A stretch of 64,000 nt of DNA from contig NZ_JALKBZ010000004.1 in NCBI RefSeq assembly GCF_023227765.1, forward strand, positions 31,243-95,242, written 5' to 3'. The position numbers and the translations under genes were made by a program. Positions 29,349 to 38,099 of this stretch are shown here, piece by piece (the stretch's first letter is position 1; the number at the start of each line of letters is the position of its first letter). The stretch is from Fuchsiella alkaliacetigena. GTDB taxonomy: Bacteria > Bacillota > Halanaerobiia > Halobacteroidales > Acetohalobiaceae. The notes under the pieces are model-generated. The model saw only the letters and a program-made list of their open reading frames with translations. It had not been told where the DNA came from and made no database searches.

Positions 29349-30062
29349 ATGCTTACAACTGCAGAACAATATTCAGGGCAAAGTTGCGGAGGAGAAATTT
29401 ATTTGACAATGTCAGATGATAGTTTTAATATTGAAAAAACCCCCGAAGATATATTAATTTATACTAAAAGGTTTGATGATTTATTGGAGTCAAATAACTT
29501 GTTAAGTTATTTGGCAAATTTATTAGATGAAATTTTAGTTAACAGTGAATTTAGAATGTCTGATTTAGAAAGAATGAGTGATTCTAAAATAGATTTTATT
29601 TCGGATGATGAAATTTTTAGCACAAGTGAAGATTATTATACATTATATGAGCAAATAATTAATAAATATCGTAATAGTTTCCATAAATATACATATACTA
29701 CACTAGAAGGCAGGTTTAGAACTTCTAGTGGGGAGGCAATCCTATTGAGTTCATTAGGAGATTATTACGATATTAGAAATTGGCAAGAAGTTGGAGAATT
29801 TTTAGTAGAACATCCTTATCTTCAGGATGTATTATTTGAAGCTAAGGACAAAATTCAAGAATACTTTGGTGATACAAAAATTGTACTTACTAAAGAAGTT
29901 GATCCAGAGATTTCTGATTTAACTTGTTTATATGCTTATATACATGCTTCAATACCATTTGATGAAGCATTAGAAAAAGTTAAGCAAATTGAATATGAGT
30001 GGTATATTGAAAATATGGATAGAATTAATGGGAGGTTCTTTATTGATGTCACCTGCCGATAA
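29349..30062 (+). CDS. Unknown protein, second gene of HEPN cassette (candidate antidote)
   Basis: Acidic protein of 237 residues, no membrane segment. The C-terminal region (IVLTKEVDPE, then a helix and WYIENMDRINGRFFIDV) resembles, from memory, small proteins encoded directly before HEPN genes in cyanobacteria and other bacteria, with a terminal pattern like EEALExLxxFDEEWWLxNxxRAxGKLxI. I cannot verify this here. The start follows AAAGGGGGGATG; the stop overlaps the HEPN gene by 17 bp, so the two are coupled. Position and acidity fit an antitoxin-like partner. Confidence 0.75.
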   Translation: MLTTAEQYSGQSCGGEIYLTMSDDSFNIEKTPEDILIYTKRFDDLLESNNLLSYLANLLDEILVNSEFRMSDLERMSDSKIDFISDDEIFSTSEDYYTLYEQIINKYRNSFHKYTYTTLEGRFRTSSGEAILLSSLGDYYDIRNWQEVGEFLVEHPYLQDVLFEAKDKIQEYFGDTKIVLTKEVDPEISDLTCLYAYIHASIPFDEALEKVKQIEYEWYIENMDRINGRFFIDVTCR

Positions 30063-30489
30063 TAAAGAATTTGATTGGAAGGAATATATTAAAGTTGCTG
30101 AAGTATTGACGGGAAATGCAGTACATGAAATGAAAGAATGTGCACGGCGTATAGCTATTAGTAGAGCATATTATGGTTGTTTCTGCCTTGCTAGAGATTT
30201 TGCTATTAAAAATGATTGGATAAAAAATACTAATCGAGGAGATATGCATCGTAAGTTAATGGCTCTGTATAAAGAGGTAGAAAATAGAAGATATCAAGAA
30301 GAAAGTTTAAATAAGAAACAAAAACTCATCGGTATCTATTTAAAAAAATTACGTTTTGCACGTAATAGAGCAGATTATGATACAATTTATCCTGGAGAAT
30401 ATGATCTTAAAGAAGATGCAGAGAAGGCAATTGCCTTTTCTAAAACAATTGAAAATAATCTTTTAGAGCTTCAAGAAAATGTTAGTTAA
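30046..30489 (+). CDS. HEPN-domain protein (candidate RNase toxin)
   Basis: Helical protein of 147 residues with HEPN hallmarks: RRIAISRAYYGCFCLARDFA (34-53) and LRFARNRADYD (102-112). HEPN proteins often act as metal-independent RNases or toxin partners. Here the second motif reads RNRADY instead of the classic R-x4-6-H, so catalysis is uncertain. I place the start at ATG 30046 because GGGAGG (30030-30035) lies 10 nt before it; an earlier in-frame ATG at 29989 has no ribosome site. It overlaps the preceding gene by 17 bp. Confidence 0.82.
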   Translation: MSPADNKEFDWKEYIKVAEVLTGNAVHEMKECARRIAISRAYYGCFCLARDFAIKNDWIKNTNRGDMHRKLMALYKEVENRRYQEESLNKKQKLIGIYLKKLRFARNRADYDTIYPGEYDLKEDAEKAIAFSKTIENNLLELQENVS

Positions 30490-30520
30490 AGCTTTAAAAT
30501 AATGCTTGAAGAAGCTAGTT

Positions 30521-30547
30521 AAACCAGGGCCCTATCCCTGGTTTTTA
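30521..30547 (+). terminator. Terminator of HEPN cassette, contains GGGCCC
   Basis: AACCAGGG / CCCTGGTT stem with a CCCTAT loop and a following T run. A GGGCCC site (30527) straddles stem and loop. Confidence 0.75.
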
Positions 30548-30644
30548 CTAATTAATAGTCTAAATACAGTAAACAAGCAGGGAAATCGAAAAAGAACACT
30601 CAAATATATATTTAAGAAGTTTTAAAAAATTGGAGGTTGAAACT

Positions 30645-31898
30645 TTGCAAGAATCTAAAATACACTACGGTTGGGTAATACTAGTAGTAGGCTGCTTAGT
30701 AGTCGCCGGTTCTCTTGGTATTGGTAGATTTATTTACGGTATCCTTCTTCCTTCTCTGCAAGAAGGACTTAAACTGACCCATAATCAAACTGGTTTTTTA
30801 GCTTCGGCTAATATGATCGGCTATACAATAGGTACTCTAATCACCGGGGGGATTGTTCTTCGTTTTGGTTCTCGGAAGGTGATTTCTATATCTTTGTTAG
30901 GAATAGGGTTGACTATGCTTGTGGTAGGTTTAGCTCAGGGATTTAGAACTGTCTTATTTTTTCGTTTTTTAACCGGGATTAGTACAGCCGGAGCCTATAT
31001 TACTATGATGGGCTTATCGTCTAGCTGGTTTGCAGAAAATCGACGCGGTCTGGCTAATGGCTTTTTAGTAGGAGGTTCGGGGCTAGCAATATTCTTAACA
31101 GGCTGGTTAGTTCCTTTTATTTTGGAAGCCTATCCTGAACAGGGCTGGCGTTATAACTGGATAGTATTGGGGATCTTGACTATAGCTTTAGCAGGGCTTT
31201 CTTTAGCACTACTGAGGAACTATCCGTCGCTAAAAGGCTTGTCTCCTTTAGGAGAAGCAAATAGTAGTTCTGTTAACAGAAACACTGTTAGCAAAGTATA
31301 TACCAGTAAAGAGATTATCAACTTAAAAAAGATCCGTATTTTAGCCTTTGCTTTTTTCTGCTATGGTCTCTCTTATATAATTTTTATAACCTTTTTTGTT
31401 AACTTTTTAATTGCGGAAAAAGGAGTAGCTGCTAGTGTGGCTGGCGAGATTTGGGGCTTAGTAGGTCTGCTTTCTGTAGGTAGTGCTATAGTTTGGGGTG
31501 TTTTATCGGATCGGCTAGGTCGTCCTCATACTATGGCGATAGTTTTTTTATTACAAGCTTTGAGTTATCTGTTAGTAGCGGGGACTACTGCTACTAGGTT
31601 GATGTGGTTATCGGGAGTTATTTTTGGCTTAACAGCTTGGAGTGTTCCGGCTTTGATTGCTTCCTATTGTGGGGATTTGTTGGGCCCTAAGAACTCCACC
31701 CGGGCCCTAGGCTTAGTAACCTTTTTATTTTCTATTGGCTCTGTTTTAGGGCCCGCAGTGGCAGGACAGATTAAAGAGTTAAGTAGCTCTTTTGGGAGTG
31801 CTTTTTATTTGGCAGCTTTTATTGCTTTCTTGGGTGGTATATTGTCGCTTTACTTAGAGAAAACAAAGGTTGATATAGTGAACAAAAGCAGGGCTTAG
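30645..31898 (+). CDS. MFS transporter (YbfB/YjiJ or OFA type)
   Basis: Twelve-helix major facilitator, about 417 residues. The first loop carries GTLITGGIVLRFGSRKVI and the seventh-helix region WGVLSDRLGRPHTM. The N-terminus (GRFIYGILLPSLQEGLKLTHNQTGFLASANMIGY) fits the YbfB/YjiJ group. The substrate is unknown. TTG 30645 is chosen because GGAGGTTG lies 8 nt before it; the upstream TTG 30630 overlaps that site. It converges on the MATE gene. Confidence 0.88.
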   Translation: MQESKIHYGWVILVVGCLVVAGSLGIGRFIYGILLPSLQEGLKLTHNQTGFLASANMIGYTIGTLITGGIVLRFGSRKVISISLLGIGLTMLVVGLAQGFRTVLFFRFLTGISTAGAYITMMGLSSSWFAENRRGLANGFLVGGSGLAIFLTGWLVPFILEAYPEQGWRYNWIVLGILTIALAGLSLALLRNYPSLKGLSPLGEANSSSVNRNTVSKVYTSKEIINLKKIRILAFAFFCYGLSYIIFITFFVNFLIAEKGVAASVAGEIWGLVGLLSVGSAIVWGVLSDRLGRPHTMAIVFLLQALSYLLVAGTTATRLMWLSGVIFGLTAWSVPALIASYCGDLLGPKNSTRALGLVTFLFSIGSVLGPAVAGQIKELSSSFGSAFYLAAFIAFLGGILSLYLEKTKVDIVNKSRA

Positions 31899-31908
31899 GC
31901 TCTGCTTA
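31886..31908. terminator. Hairpin between MFS and MATE genes
   Basis: AAGCAGGGC / GGCTCTGCTT imperfect stem at the MFS stop codon, between two convergent genes. The T run is short. Confidence 0.45.
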
Positions 31909-31913
31909 TTTAA

Positions 31914-33281
31914 TTAATGCTCCAAAATACTTTCAGTTATTATTGCTTTTTCATTTAAGCTGCTTTTTAAAACAACATGAGAGACAATTCCACTAATAAA
32001 ATAAGAAACTGTTAAGCCGGCGAAGATACCCGGAATCCCCAATAAGAATGAACCCAAAAAGGCTAAAGGAAGATAGATTACAAACATCTGCAAAACATTT
32101 AAGCCTGAAGCCACCAAAGGTTTATTTAAAACATTAAGGATAGTAGTAGTGATCAGCAGAATTCCTTTAAAGCCGTAGGCTAAAGGAACAATTCTTAAGT
32201 ATAAGGTAATATTGCTAATTACTGCCGGGTCATCATTGAATAAACGGCCGATGGGTCTAGCTAGGACGGCCAGTAGCAAAAAGGATAGGGCGCCTATGAA
32301 AAGTGATAACTTTTCACTAAAGCTTAAACCCTCTTTAATTCTGGAAATTTTTTTTGCCCCTAAGTTTTGGCCTACGAAGGGCCCGATTACCGAGCCTAAA
32401 GCATTCACAAACACCAAAGCAAAAAACTCGATTCGGGTAGCGACTCCGTAACCAGCTACGGCAGCAGTTCCATAACCGGATAATAAGGCGGTAGTGACTC
32501 CAGTAGCAGCTGGAATTACCATTCTAGTTACAGCAGTAGGAACTCCAATGTAAAGAATACTTTTCCAAGAAATCAAAACTTTCCTAAGCGGAACTTTGTG
32601 TAGCACAATTAGTTTTTCTCTAATTCCTAATACATAAATAGCAATTACAAAAACGGCCATTTTAGCTATCACAGTAGCAATAGCAGCCCCAGCAATACCT
32701 AGCTCTGGAAAAAAGCCAATTCCGAAAATTAATAGTGGGTCAAGAGCTAGATTGATTAGAGCTGCAATTATCATAATTAAACCGGGGGTTTTGGTATCGC
32801 CTAGGGCCCGGATAGCATTATTGCCGATGATTGGGAAGATTACAAAGAACATTCCTAGATACCAGATCTCCATATAACTTTTAATATAGGGCATCACTTC
32901 TGTTTCGGCTCCTAATAGCTTAAAGACAGGTTCAATAGTTAAAATACCGATTACCACAAATATTATTACCAATACCAAGGCTAAGAGTAGCGAATCAGTA
33001 GTTAGTCTTCTAGCCTGTTGATGGTTCTTTTTGCCGATGGCCCGGGATACTATAGCCGAGGTTCCGGCTCCTATACCGTGCGAGATACTACTGATAAAGA
33101 GAATTACCGGAAAGGTATAGGAGATAGCAGCTAACTGCGTAGTTCCTAATTGACCGATGAAAAAAGTATCAATTAGGTTTAAAAGAACTATCCCTAGAAT
33201 CCCTGCTAGCATAGGCAGGGCTAACTTAATTAAAGTTATTCTGATCTTTCCTTCGGTTAATACTGCTTTTTTAGACTTCAT
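31914..33281 (-). CDS. MATE-family multidrug efflux protein
   Basis: Twelve-helix MATE transporter, 455 residues, with the family start ALPMLAGILGIVLLNLIDTFFIGQLGT and a duplicated half beginning IPAATGVTTALLSGYG. It exports drugs or metabolites by sodium or proton antiport. Its start codon overlaps the end of the marR gene by 11 bp, so the regulator and pump are coupled and probably controlled by that regulator. The GC content is slightly higher than average and it carries two GGGCCC sites. Confidence 0.93.
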   Translation of the reverse strand: MKSKKAVLTEGKIRITLIKLALPMLAGILGIVLLNLIDTFFIGQLGTTQLAAISYTFPVILFISSISHGIGAGTSAIVSRAIGKKNHQQARRLTTDSLLLALVLVIIFVVIGILTIEPVFKLLGAETEVMPYIKSYMEIWYLGMFFVIFPIIGNNAIRALGDTKTPGLIMIIAALINLALDPLLIFGIGFFPELGIAGAAIATVIAKMAVFVIAIYVLGIREKLIVLHKVPLRKVLISWKSILYIGVPTAVTRMVIPAATGVTTALLSGYGTAAVAGYGVATRIEFFALVFVNALGSVIGPFVGQNLGAKKISRIKEGLSFSEKLSLFIGALSFLLLAVLARPIGRLFNDDPAVISNITLYLRIVPLAYGFKGILLITTTILNVLNKPLVASGLNVLQMFVIYLPLAFLGSFLLGIPGIFAGLTVSYFISGIVSHVVLKSSLNEKAIITESILEH

Positions 33282-33720
33282 TTTTTTCCTCCATATAAGT
33301 ACAGATATTAGCTTCCATTTTATCTAATAGTCTTCTGATTTCTACTTCTTCTTCACTACTAAAGTTATTAGTTAAAACTTCAGTCCACTTCTTTAAAACT
33401 GCAAAGAACTCTGCTTTGATTGTAACTGCTTTTTCAGTTACATATATCCTTGCCGAGCGTTTATCTTCAGCACACTGCTTTTTGACTATATAGTCCTTTT
33501 CTTCTAAACCCTTAATTGCTTTGGCAACTGTACTTTTATTTACATTAAGCTTAGCAGCTAACTCCTTTTGTTTTAAACCATCGTTTTTAAGCAGATTAGC
33601 TAAAAAGGGAGTTTGGCTTCGGTCTAAATCGAATCTTTGTAGTTCCTGGTTTAAATAAATCTGAGTATAACGGTATAAAGTTGAAATCCTTTTACCAATT
33701 GAATCATAATTTTCAGGCAA
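33271..33720 (-). CDS. MarR-family regulator of the MATE pump
   Basis: Winged-helix regulator, about 149 residues: LKQKELAAKLNVNKSTVAKAIKGLEEKDYIV is the DNA-reading segment, then CAEDKRSARIYVTEKA forms the wing. TTG 33720 is set by GGGAGGTG 6-7 nt upstream; the in-frame ATG at 33753 lies within an operator-like palindrome and upstream of the ribosome site. The operon is marR then MATE, a common self-regulated drug-efflux layout. Confidence 0.9.
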   Translation of the reverse strand: MPENYDSIGKRISTLYRYTQIYLNQELQRFDLDRSQTPFLANLLKNDGLKQKELAAKLNVNKSTVAKAIKGLEEKDYIVKKQCAEDKRSARIYVTEKAVTIKAEFFAVLKKWTEVLTNNFSSEEEVEIRRLLDKMEANICTYMEEKNEV

Positions 33721-33736
33721 GGTTTTCACCTCCCAA

Positions 33737-33790
33737 TATAGTTTCCACAGCAACTATATTATAAAGGATAATAGTTTCTATTGCAACTAT
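33737..33790 (-). promoter_or_regulatory. Promoter with twin operators for marR-MATE operon
   Basis: Two near-identical imperfect palindromes, ATAGTTTCCACAGCAACTAT (33738-33757) and ATAGTTTCTATTGCAACTAT (33771-33790), are spaced 33 bp apart (about three helical turns). On the minus strand TTGCAA (33786-33781) and TATAAT (33763-33758) form a promoter with a 17-bp spacer. One operator covers the -35, the other lies against the -10 and start point. Confidence 0.75.
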
Positions 33791-33913
33791 ATTTAAGTGA
33801 AAGTATAATCGAAAAAGAGTTTGGTAATGATATTAGTAAATATATGTTAATTGAGGCAGAATGAAGTTTTTAATGATTTAGAGTAAATAATCAAAAATAG
33901 ATAGGTGATAGTT

Positions 33914-35311
33914 ATGAAAAAAGAGTTGAGTGATTTTCAAAATCAACGAATGGAGCTATTTAAAAAGCTAGTCAAGGAAATTTGGGCTGGAGAGTTGACT
34001 CAAGAAGAGTTAAGGGAGATCTTAGCTTGGTTGCAGGAGGAGTATGATTATCAAGCTGAGGATTTGTCTTTTCTTAAGGATCAGTTGCGGGTGAGTATGG
34101 GTTTGGAGCCTAATCAAAAAGGGGAACTTAGCACTGAATTAGCTGAACTACAGGAGTTGAGTCGAATTGAGAAGCCGATAATAAATAAGGTTGAGGGGGT
34201 ATGTCAGCCCTGTATTGAGGAGAGCGAAGCAGAATGTGATCAAGCCTGCAAATATGAAACTTTGCAGTATCGACGCAATCAAGGAGCAGTGATAGTCAAT
34301 GATAAATGCTTGAACTGCGGTAAATGTATTAGTAGCTGTCCTTTTGGTGCTTTAGCAGATAAGATTGAATTTATCCCTTTAGTTGAGCTGTTAAAGGAGT
34401 CTTCGACGGAAGTTTATGCTGCGGTTGCTCCTTCTATAGCCGGTCAGCTTGGGAATGAGGTATCTTTAGGTCAGTTGCGAACGGCACTTAAGCTATTGGG
34501 TTTTGAAGATTTAGTTGAAGTGGCTTTATTTGCAGATCTGCTAACTATTAAGGAAGCCTTTGAATTCGACCAACTAGTTGCCGAGGAAGGTGATTTTTTC
34601 TTAACTAGTTGCTGCTGTCCGGTCTGGATTAGGTTAGTAAAAAGTAAGTTTCCAAAGCTTTTTGCTCGGATGTCTCCTTCGGTTTCGCCGATGATTGCTG
34701 CGGGTAGAGTACTAAAGGAGTTATATCCGGAGGCTAAGGTGGTTTTTATCGGGCCCTGTATTGCTAAAAAAGCGGAAGCTAAAGCTGACGACTTAGCAGG
34801 GGCGATAGATTTTGTATTAACCTTTAGAGAATTAGCAGAGGTATTAACAGCAGTACAGATTAAGCCAGAACGGTTGCCTGCTGCTGAGAAGGATCAAGCT
34901 TCTTTTGCCGGGCGCGTTTATGCTCGCAGTGGAGGGGTTAGCTTTGCAGTGAAAACAATAGTTAATCGAATTGCTCCCCAAAGATTAATTAAGTTTAAAG
35001 CTCAAAAAGTAGCAGGAACTAAAGAATGTCAGCAGCTTTTAGAGAGTTTAGTTACTGAGCAGAATCTTGAGGCTAACTTTATCGAAGGAATGGGCTGTGT
35101 AGGTGGTTGTGTAGGCGGGCCCAGAACTAATCTGGAGGTTGAAGCAGCTACTAAGTCAGTTAATCAGTTAGGAGAAGATTCGCTAATTATGACTCCTTTT
35201 GATAATTTAAATGTAGTTAAAATACTTGAGCAGTTGGGTATAAAAGAAGTTGTCGAGGTAGTTGAAGCAGATTTGTTGAGCCGGGAAGAAATTAAAAAGA
35301 CCACTAATTAG
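33914..35311 (+). CDS. [FeFe]-hydrogenase-like iron-sulfur protein
   Basis: About 465 residues. An N-terminal helical region is followed by Cys-rich Fe-S segments (QPCIEESEAECDQACKYET, then CLNCGKCISSCPFGA) and the H-cluster-like domain. The three signatures are TSCCCPVW, GPCIAKKAEA and GMGCVGGCVGG. The four cysteines that bind the H-cluster in CpI appear conserved. The Met of the second motif (MPC in CpI) is Gly, and the first motif has an extra Cys. This suggests a non-canonical or sensory/electron-transfer subgroup rather than a standard hydrogen-evolving enzyme. ATG 33914 follows ATAGGTGAT. Confidence 0.85.
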   Translation: MKKELSDFQNQRMELFKKLVKEIWAGELTQEELREILAWLQEEYDYQAEDLSFLKDQLRVSMGLEPNQKGELSTELAELQELSRIEKPIINKVEGVCQPCIEESEAECDQACKYETLQYRRNQGAVIVNDKCLNCGKCISSCPFGALADKIEFIPLVELLKESSTEVYAAVAPSIAGQLGNEVSLGQLRTALKLLGFEDLVEVALFADLLTIKEAFEFDQLVAEEGDFFLTSCCCPVWIRLVKSKFPKLFARMSPSVSPMIAAGRVLKELYPEAKVVFIGPCIAKKAEAKADDLAGAIDFVLTFRELAEVLTAVQIKPERLPAAEKDQASFAGRVYARSGGVSFAVKTIVNRIAPQRLIKFKAQKVAGTKECQQLLESLVTEQNLEANFIEGMGCVGGCVGGPRTNLEVEAATKSVNQLGEDSLIMTPFDNLNVVKILEQLGIKEVVEVVEADLLSREEIKKTTN

Positions 35312-35322
35312 TGGTCTTTTTA
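35295..35322. terminator. Terminator overlapping hydrogenase-like stop codon
   Basis: AAAAGACCACT AATT AGTGGTCTTTT, perfect stem including the stop codon, between convergent genes. Confidence 0.85.
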
Positions 35323-35335
35323 ATTAAGATAGCTT

Positions 35336-35833
35336 TTAATCTATATAATCAATATTTAATTCTTTAAGTAACTCATAAAGCCTTTCAAATAATAAGCCTA
35401 CTATGAACCAGGCTGGAGCATAATCTAGACGAATAATCCCATTGATGGAGAAAGGACTATGGCTATAGTCCCAGGGAAATACGCCTACTGTATTTAGCAA
35501 TAACCAGCCAGTTAAGTACTCAACCGAAAAAATAAGTAAAGTGTAGATCCCTCCTCTAGTGATGATAGGCCAATCTTTAATTTTATCATAAATAGGTTCT
35601 AAAAAAATAGCTAATCCATAGATAGGAAACATCCACAGAGAAGTCCAAGCTCGCAGGTCACTCTGTCCTGCTGTTAAGGAGCCTAAGCCGGTCCAAAAGA
35701 CTTCCAAACACCATCCTAAGAGTCCGTAAATAATAAATCGAATAGTCATATCTATAGTATGAGTAAAAAATAGCCGGAGTATAAAAGGAAATAATATACT
35801 TTTAGCTTCCGCTATTCTATTTTTAGATTTCAA
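35336..35833 (-). CDS. Small membrane protein, putative ABC-transporter type IV (CmpB-like)
   Basis: A 165-residue protein with about four hydrophobic segments. It begins IIYGLLGWCLEVFWTGLGSL and includes SLWMFPIYGLAIFLEPIYD and YSVEYLTGW-like patterns seen in the PF06541 family (named putative ABC-transporter type IV). No ATPase gene accompanies it; function unknown. The TTG start at 35833 follows TAGGAATA, a weak site; an internal ATG (residue 29) is possible but has no ribosome site. Confidence 0.75.
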   Translation of the reverse strand: MKSKNRIAEAKSILFPFILRLFFTHTIDMTIRFIIYGLLGWCLEVFWTGLGSLTAGQSDLRAWTSLWMFPIYGLAIFLEPIYDKIKDWPIITRGGIYTLLIFSVEYLTGWLLLNTVGVFPWDYSHSPFSINGIIRLDYAPAWFIVGLLFERLYELLKELNIDYID

Positions 35834-35959
35834 TATTCCTAAAAGTAATCTAAAAATAAAGGGAAAAGTTATTTAATATAGAAATACTCCATTAGTTAAG
35901 ATTATTATTCGAATAAGTTTTTTTTATAGGAGATAAAAAATAAACTGGAGGTAAGTAAA

Positions 35960-37192
35960 ATGAAAAGAAAAGGACTAATATTAGTAATAGTACTTCTTGC
36001 TTTTTTAACTTTGATTGCTTGTAGTGCTGAGGAAGAGGTTACTGAGGAGTTATTGGAAGAGGATTGGGCCCGGATCGAAGAACTAGCCCAAGGAAGTGAG
36101 GTTAATTTCTACATGTGGGGTGGAGATCAGCGAATCAATCAGTGGGTTGATGATTATGCTGCTTCTCGTTTGGAAGAGGAATATGGTATTGAGTTGAATC
36201 GGGTACCGATGGGCCCGGATGATTACTTAAGCCAGCTATTAAGTGAAAAAGAAGTAGGACGCCAGCAAGGAAGCATTGATTTAGTCTGGATTAACGGTGA
36301 AAACTTTAAAGAGGCTCAGGAGAATGACTTATTATTCGGGCCCTTTGCTGAAAAACTACCTAATTATCAGCAGTACATGGATACTGAGTCACCGGAGATA
36401 ACTACCGATTTTGGTTATCCTACCGAGGGTTATGAATCGCCTTGGGGACAGGCTCAGTTTACTTTTACTTATGATCAGGCTCGCAGCGAGGAGGCTCCCT
36501 ATACCTTTGCAGAGTTTGTAGACTGGATTAAAGAAAATCCCGGTCAGTTTACCTATCCTGATCCTAGTGCGGATTTTGTTGGTAGCGTTTTTGTGCGGCA
36601 TATTATTTATGAAGTGACTGGTGGTTATGAGCAGTATCAGCAAATTGAAGATGAAGAAGAATTAAAAGAAAAGATTAGACCAGCTTTGGAGTTTTTAAAG
36701 GAGCTCAAACCTTATTTGTGGCGGGAGGGTGAAACATATCCAGCTACAGTGGCTCAGCTTAATAACATGTTTGCCGATGGGGAACTGATGGCTACTATGG
36801 CTTATAGTTCTATTCTTACTTCGGGGGAGATTGCGGCTGGGAATTTTCCGGATACGGCCCGGACCTTTGTTTTGGAAAACGGTACAATTGCTAATACTCA
36901 TTTTGTAGCTATCCCCTTTAATGCTCCCAATAAAGCTGGAGCAATGGTGACTGCTAATTTCTTAGCTAGTTTTGAAGCTCAGCTAACTAAATATGATCCT
37001 GAGCGTTGGGGTGACTTACTGGTTTTTAGTTATGATAAACTAAGCTCTGCAGAACAGGAAAAAGTAGATAGTATCGATGTAGGAGAAGCTACTTTATCTC
37101 AGGAAGTTTTGGATGAACATCGTTTACCTGAGATGCCAGCAGAACTTATACCAGTAATTGAAAGAGAATGGGAGCGAGTTGTTAATCGATAA
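35960..37192 (+). CDS. ynjB: YnjB-like ABC transporter substrate-binding lipoprotein
   Basis: Lipoprotein of 410 residues: signal segment then lipobox LIAC with Cys21. The sequence fits the E. coli YnjB type: FYMWGGDQRINQWVDDY, LNRVPMGPDD, GSIDLVWINGENF, SPWGQAQFTF. It captures the ligand for the importer; the ligand is not established for this family. It is the first gene of a run with two permeases, a CDP-alcohol phosphatidyltransferase and, further on, the ATPase, which mirrors the E. coli ynjBCD...F cluster. I see no TPP riboswitch in the 125-bp leader. Confidence 0.88.
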   Translation: MKRKGLILVIVLLAFLTLIACSAEEEVTEELLEEDWARIEELAQGSEVNFYMWGGDQRINQWVDDYAASRLEEEYGIELNRVPMGPDDYLSQLLSEKEVGRQQGSIDLVWINGENFKEAQENDLLFGPFAEKLPNYQQYMDTESPEITTDFGYPTEGYESPWGQAQFTFTYDQARSEEAPYTFAEFVDWIKENPGQFTYPDPSADFVGSVFVRHIIYEVTGGYEQYQQIEDEEELKEKIRPALEFLKELKPYLWREGETYPATVAQLNNMFADGELMATMAYSSILTSGEIAAGNFPDTARTFVLENGTIANTHFVAIPFNAPNKAGAMVTANFLASFEAQLTKYDPERWGDLLVFSYDKLSSAEQEKVDSIDVGEATLSQEVLDEHRLPEMPAELIPVIEREWERVVNR

Positions 37193-37209
37193 TCTTTGGG
37201 GGAGTAACT

Positions 37210-38082
37210 GTGAAGCTAGTTAATTCTTCATTTTGGAAACCATATTTATTATTGTTACCAGCCTTAATTATTTTAGTAGGTCTATTTTTAGGGGGAGTAG
37301 CTTTGGCTATAATGCAGAGTCTAGGTTATTTTCCCTTATTAGGCTTAGAAGAGTTTACCTTTGATTATTTTCGGGAGATTTTTGCTGATCCTCATTTTTT
37401 AACTTCACTAGGTTATAGCCTCTATATCTCGCTTGTTTCAGCAGTTATTTCAGTTATAGTAGGTGTTTTCTTTGCTTTTCAGCTAATGAGGTTAGCAGAT
37501 AGATATCGGGTGATTAATATTTTGTATAAGCTACCTATTATTGTACCTCATATTGTAGTAGCTCTTTTGATTTTCTTACTTTTTACTCAGAGCGGTTTTT
37601 GGGCCCGCTTAGCTTATAGATTAGGCTGGATAGAAGAGATGTCTCAGTTTCCAGCCTTGATTTTTGATCGGCGAGGAATAGGGATTATCTTTGCTTATTT
37701 ATGGAAACAGATTCCCTTTGTAACCTTAATAGTTTATACGATTTTCAAAAATATTAATCAACGTTGGGAGCAGGTAGCTTTGAATTTAGGTGCTAGTAAA
37801 ATACAGGTTTTCTGGAATATTTATTTACCGCTAGCTATGCCGGGAATTGCTTCAGCATTTATAATTATTTTTGCTTTTTCCTTTGGAGCTTTTGAGATTC
37901 CTTTGCTTTTGGGCCCGAGTTACCCCCGCACGCTACCAGTACTGGCCTATCAAAGATATGCTAGCTCTGATTTAAGCCAACGGCCCTATGCGATGGCAAT
38001 TACAGTGGTGATTTCTTTGATTAGTATACTGCTTATTTTAATATATAAGAAGATAATGGACTATTATCAATTGAAAAAATAG
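37210..38082 (+). CDS. ABC permease, first half of YnjC-type pair
   Basis: Six-helix permease of 290 residues. The cytoplasmic coupling motif (EAA loop) is WEQVALNLGASKIQVFWNIYLPLAMPG. GTG start 17 bp after ynjB. In E. coli YnjC is one large fused permease; here the halves are two genes (this and 38706-39518) with the YnjF-like gene in between. Confidence 0.9.
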   Translation: MKLVNSSFWKPYLLLLPALIILVGLFLGGVALAIMQSLGYFPLLGLEEFTFDYFREIFADPHFLTSLGYSLYISLVSAVISVIVGVFFAFQLMRLADRYRVINILYKLPIIVPHIVVALLIFLLFTQSGFWARLAYRLGWIEEMSQFPALIFDRRGIGIIFAYLWKQIPFVTLIVYTIFKNINQRWEQVALNLGASKIQVFWNIYLPLAMPGIASAFIIIFAFSFGAFEIPLLLGPSYPRTLPVLAYQRYASSDLSQRPYAMAITVVISLISILLILIYKKIMDYYQLKK

Positions 38083-38099
38083 AGTAAGGGAGGTAAAAG

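Noticed and set aside
35834..35959. Possible thiamine riboswitch before the YnjB-like gene
   Set aside because: No TPP-type conserved stretch (CTGAGA and partners) is present; the leader is AT-rich and short.
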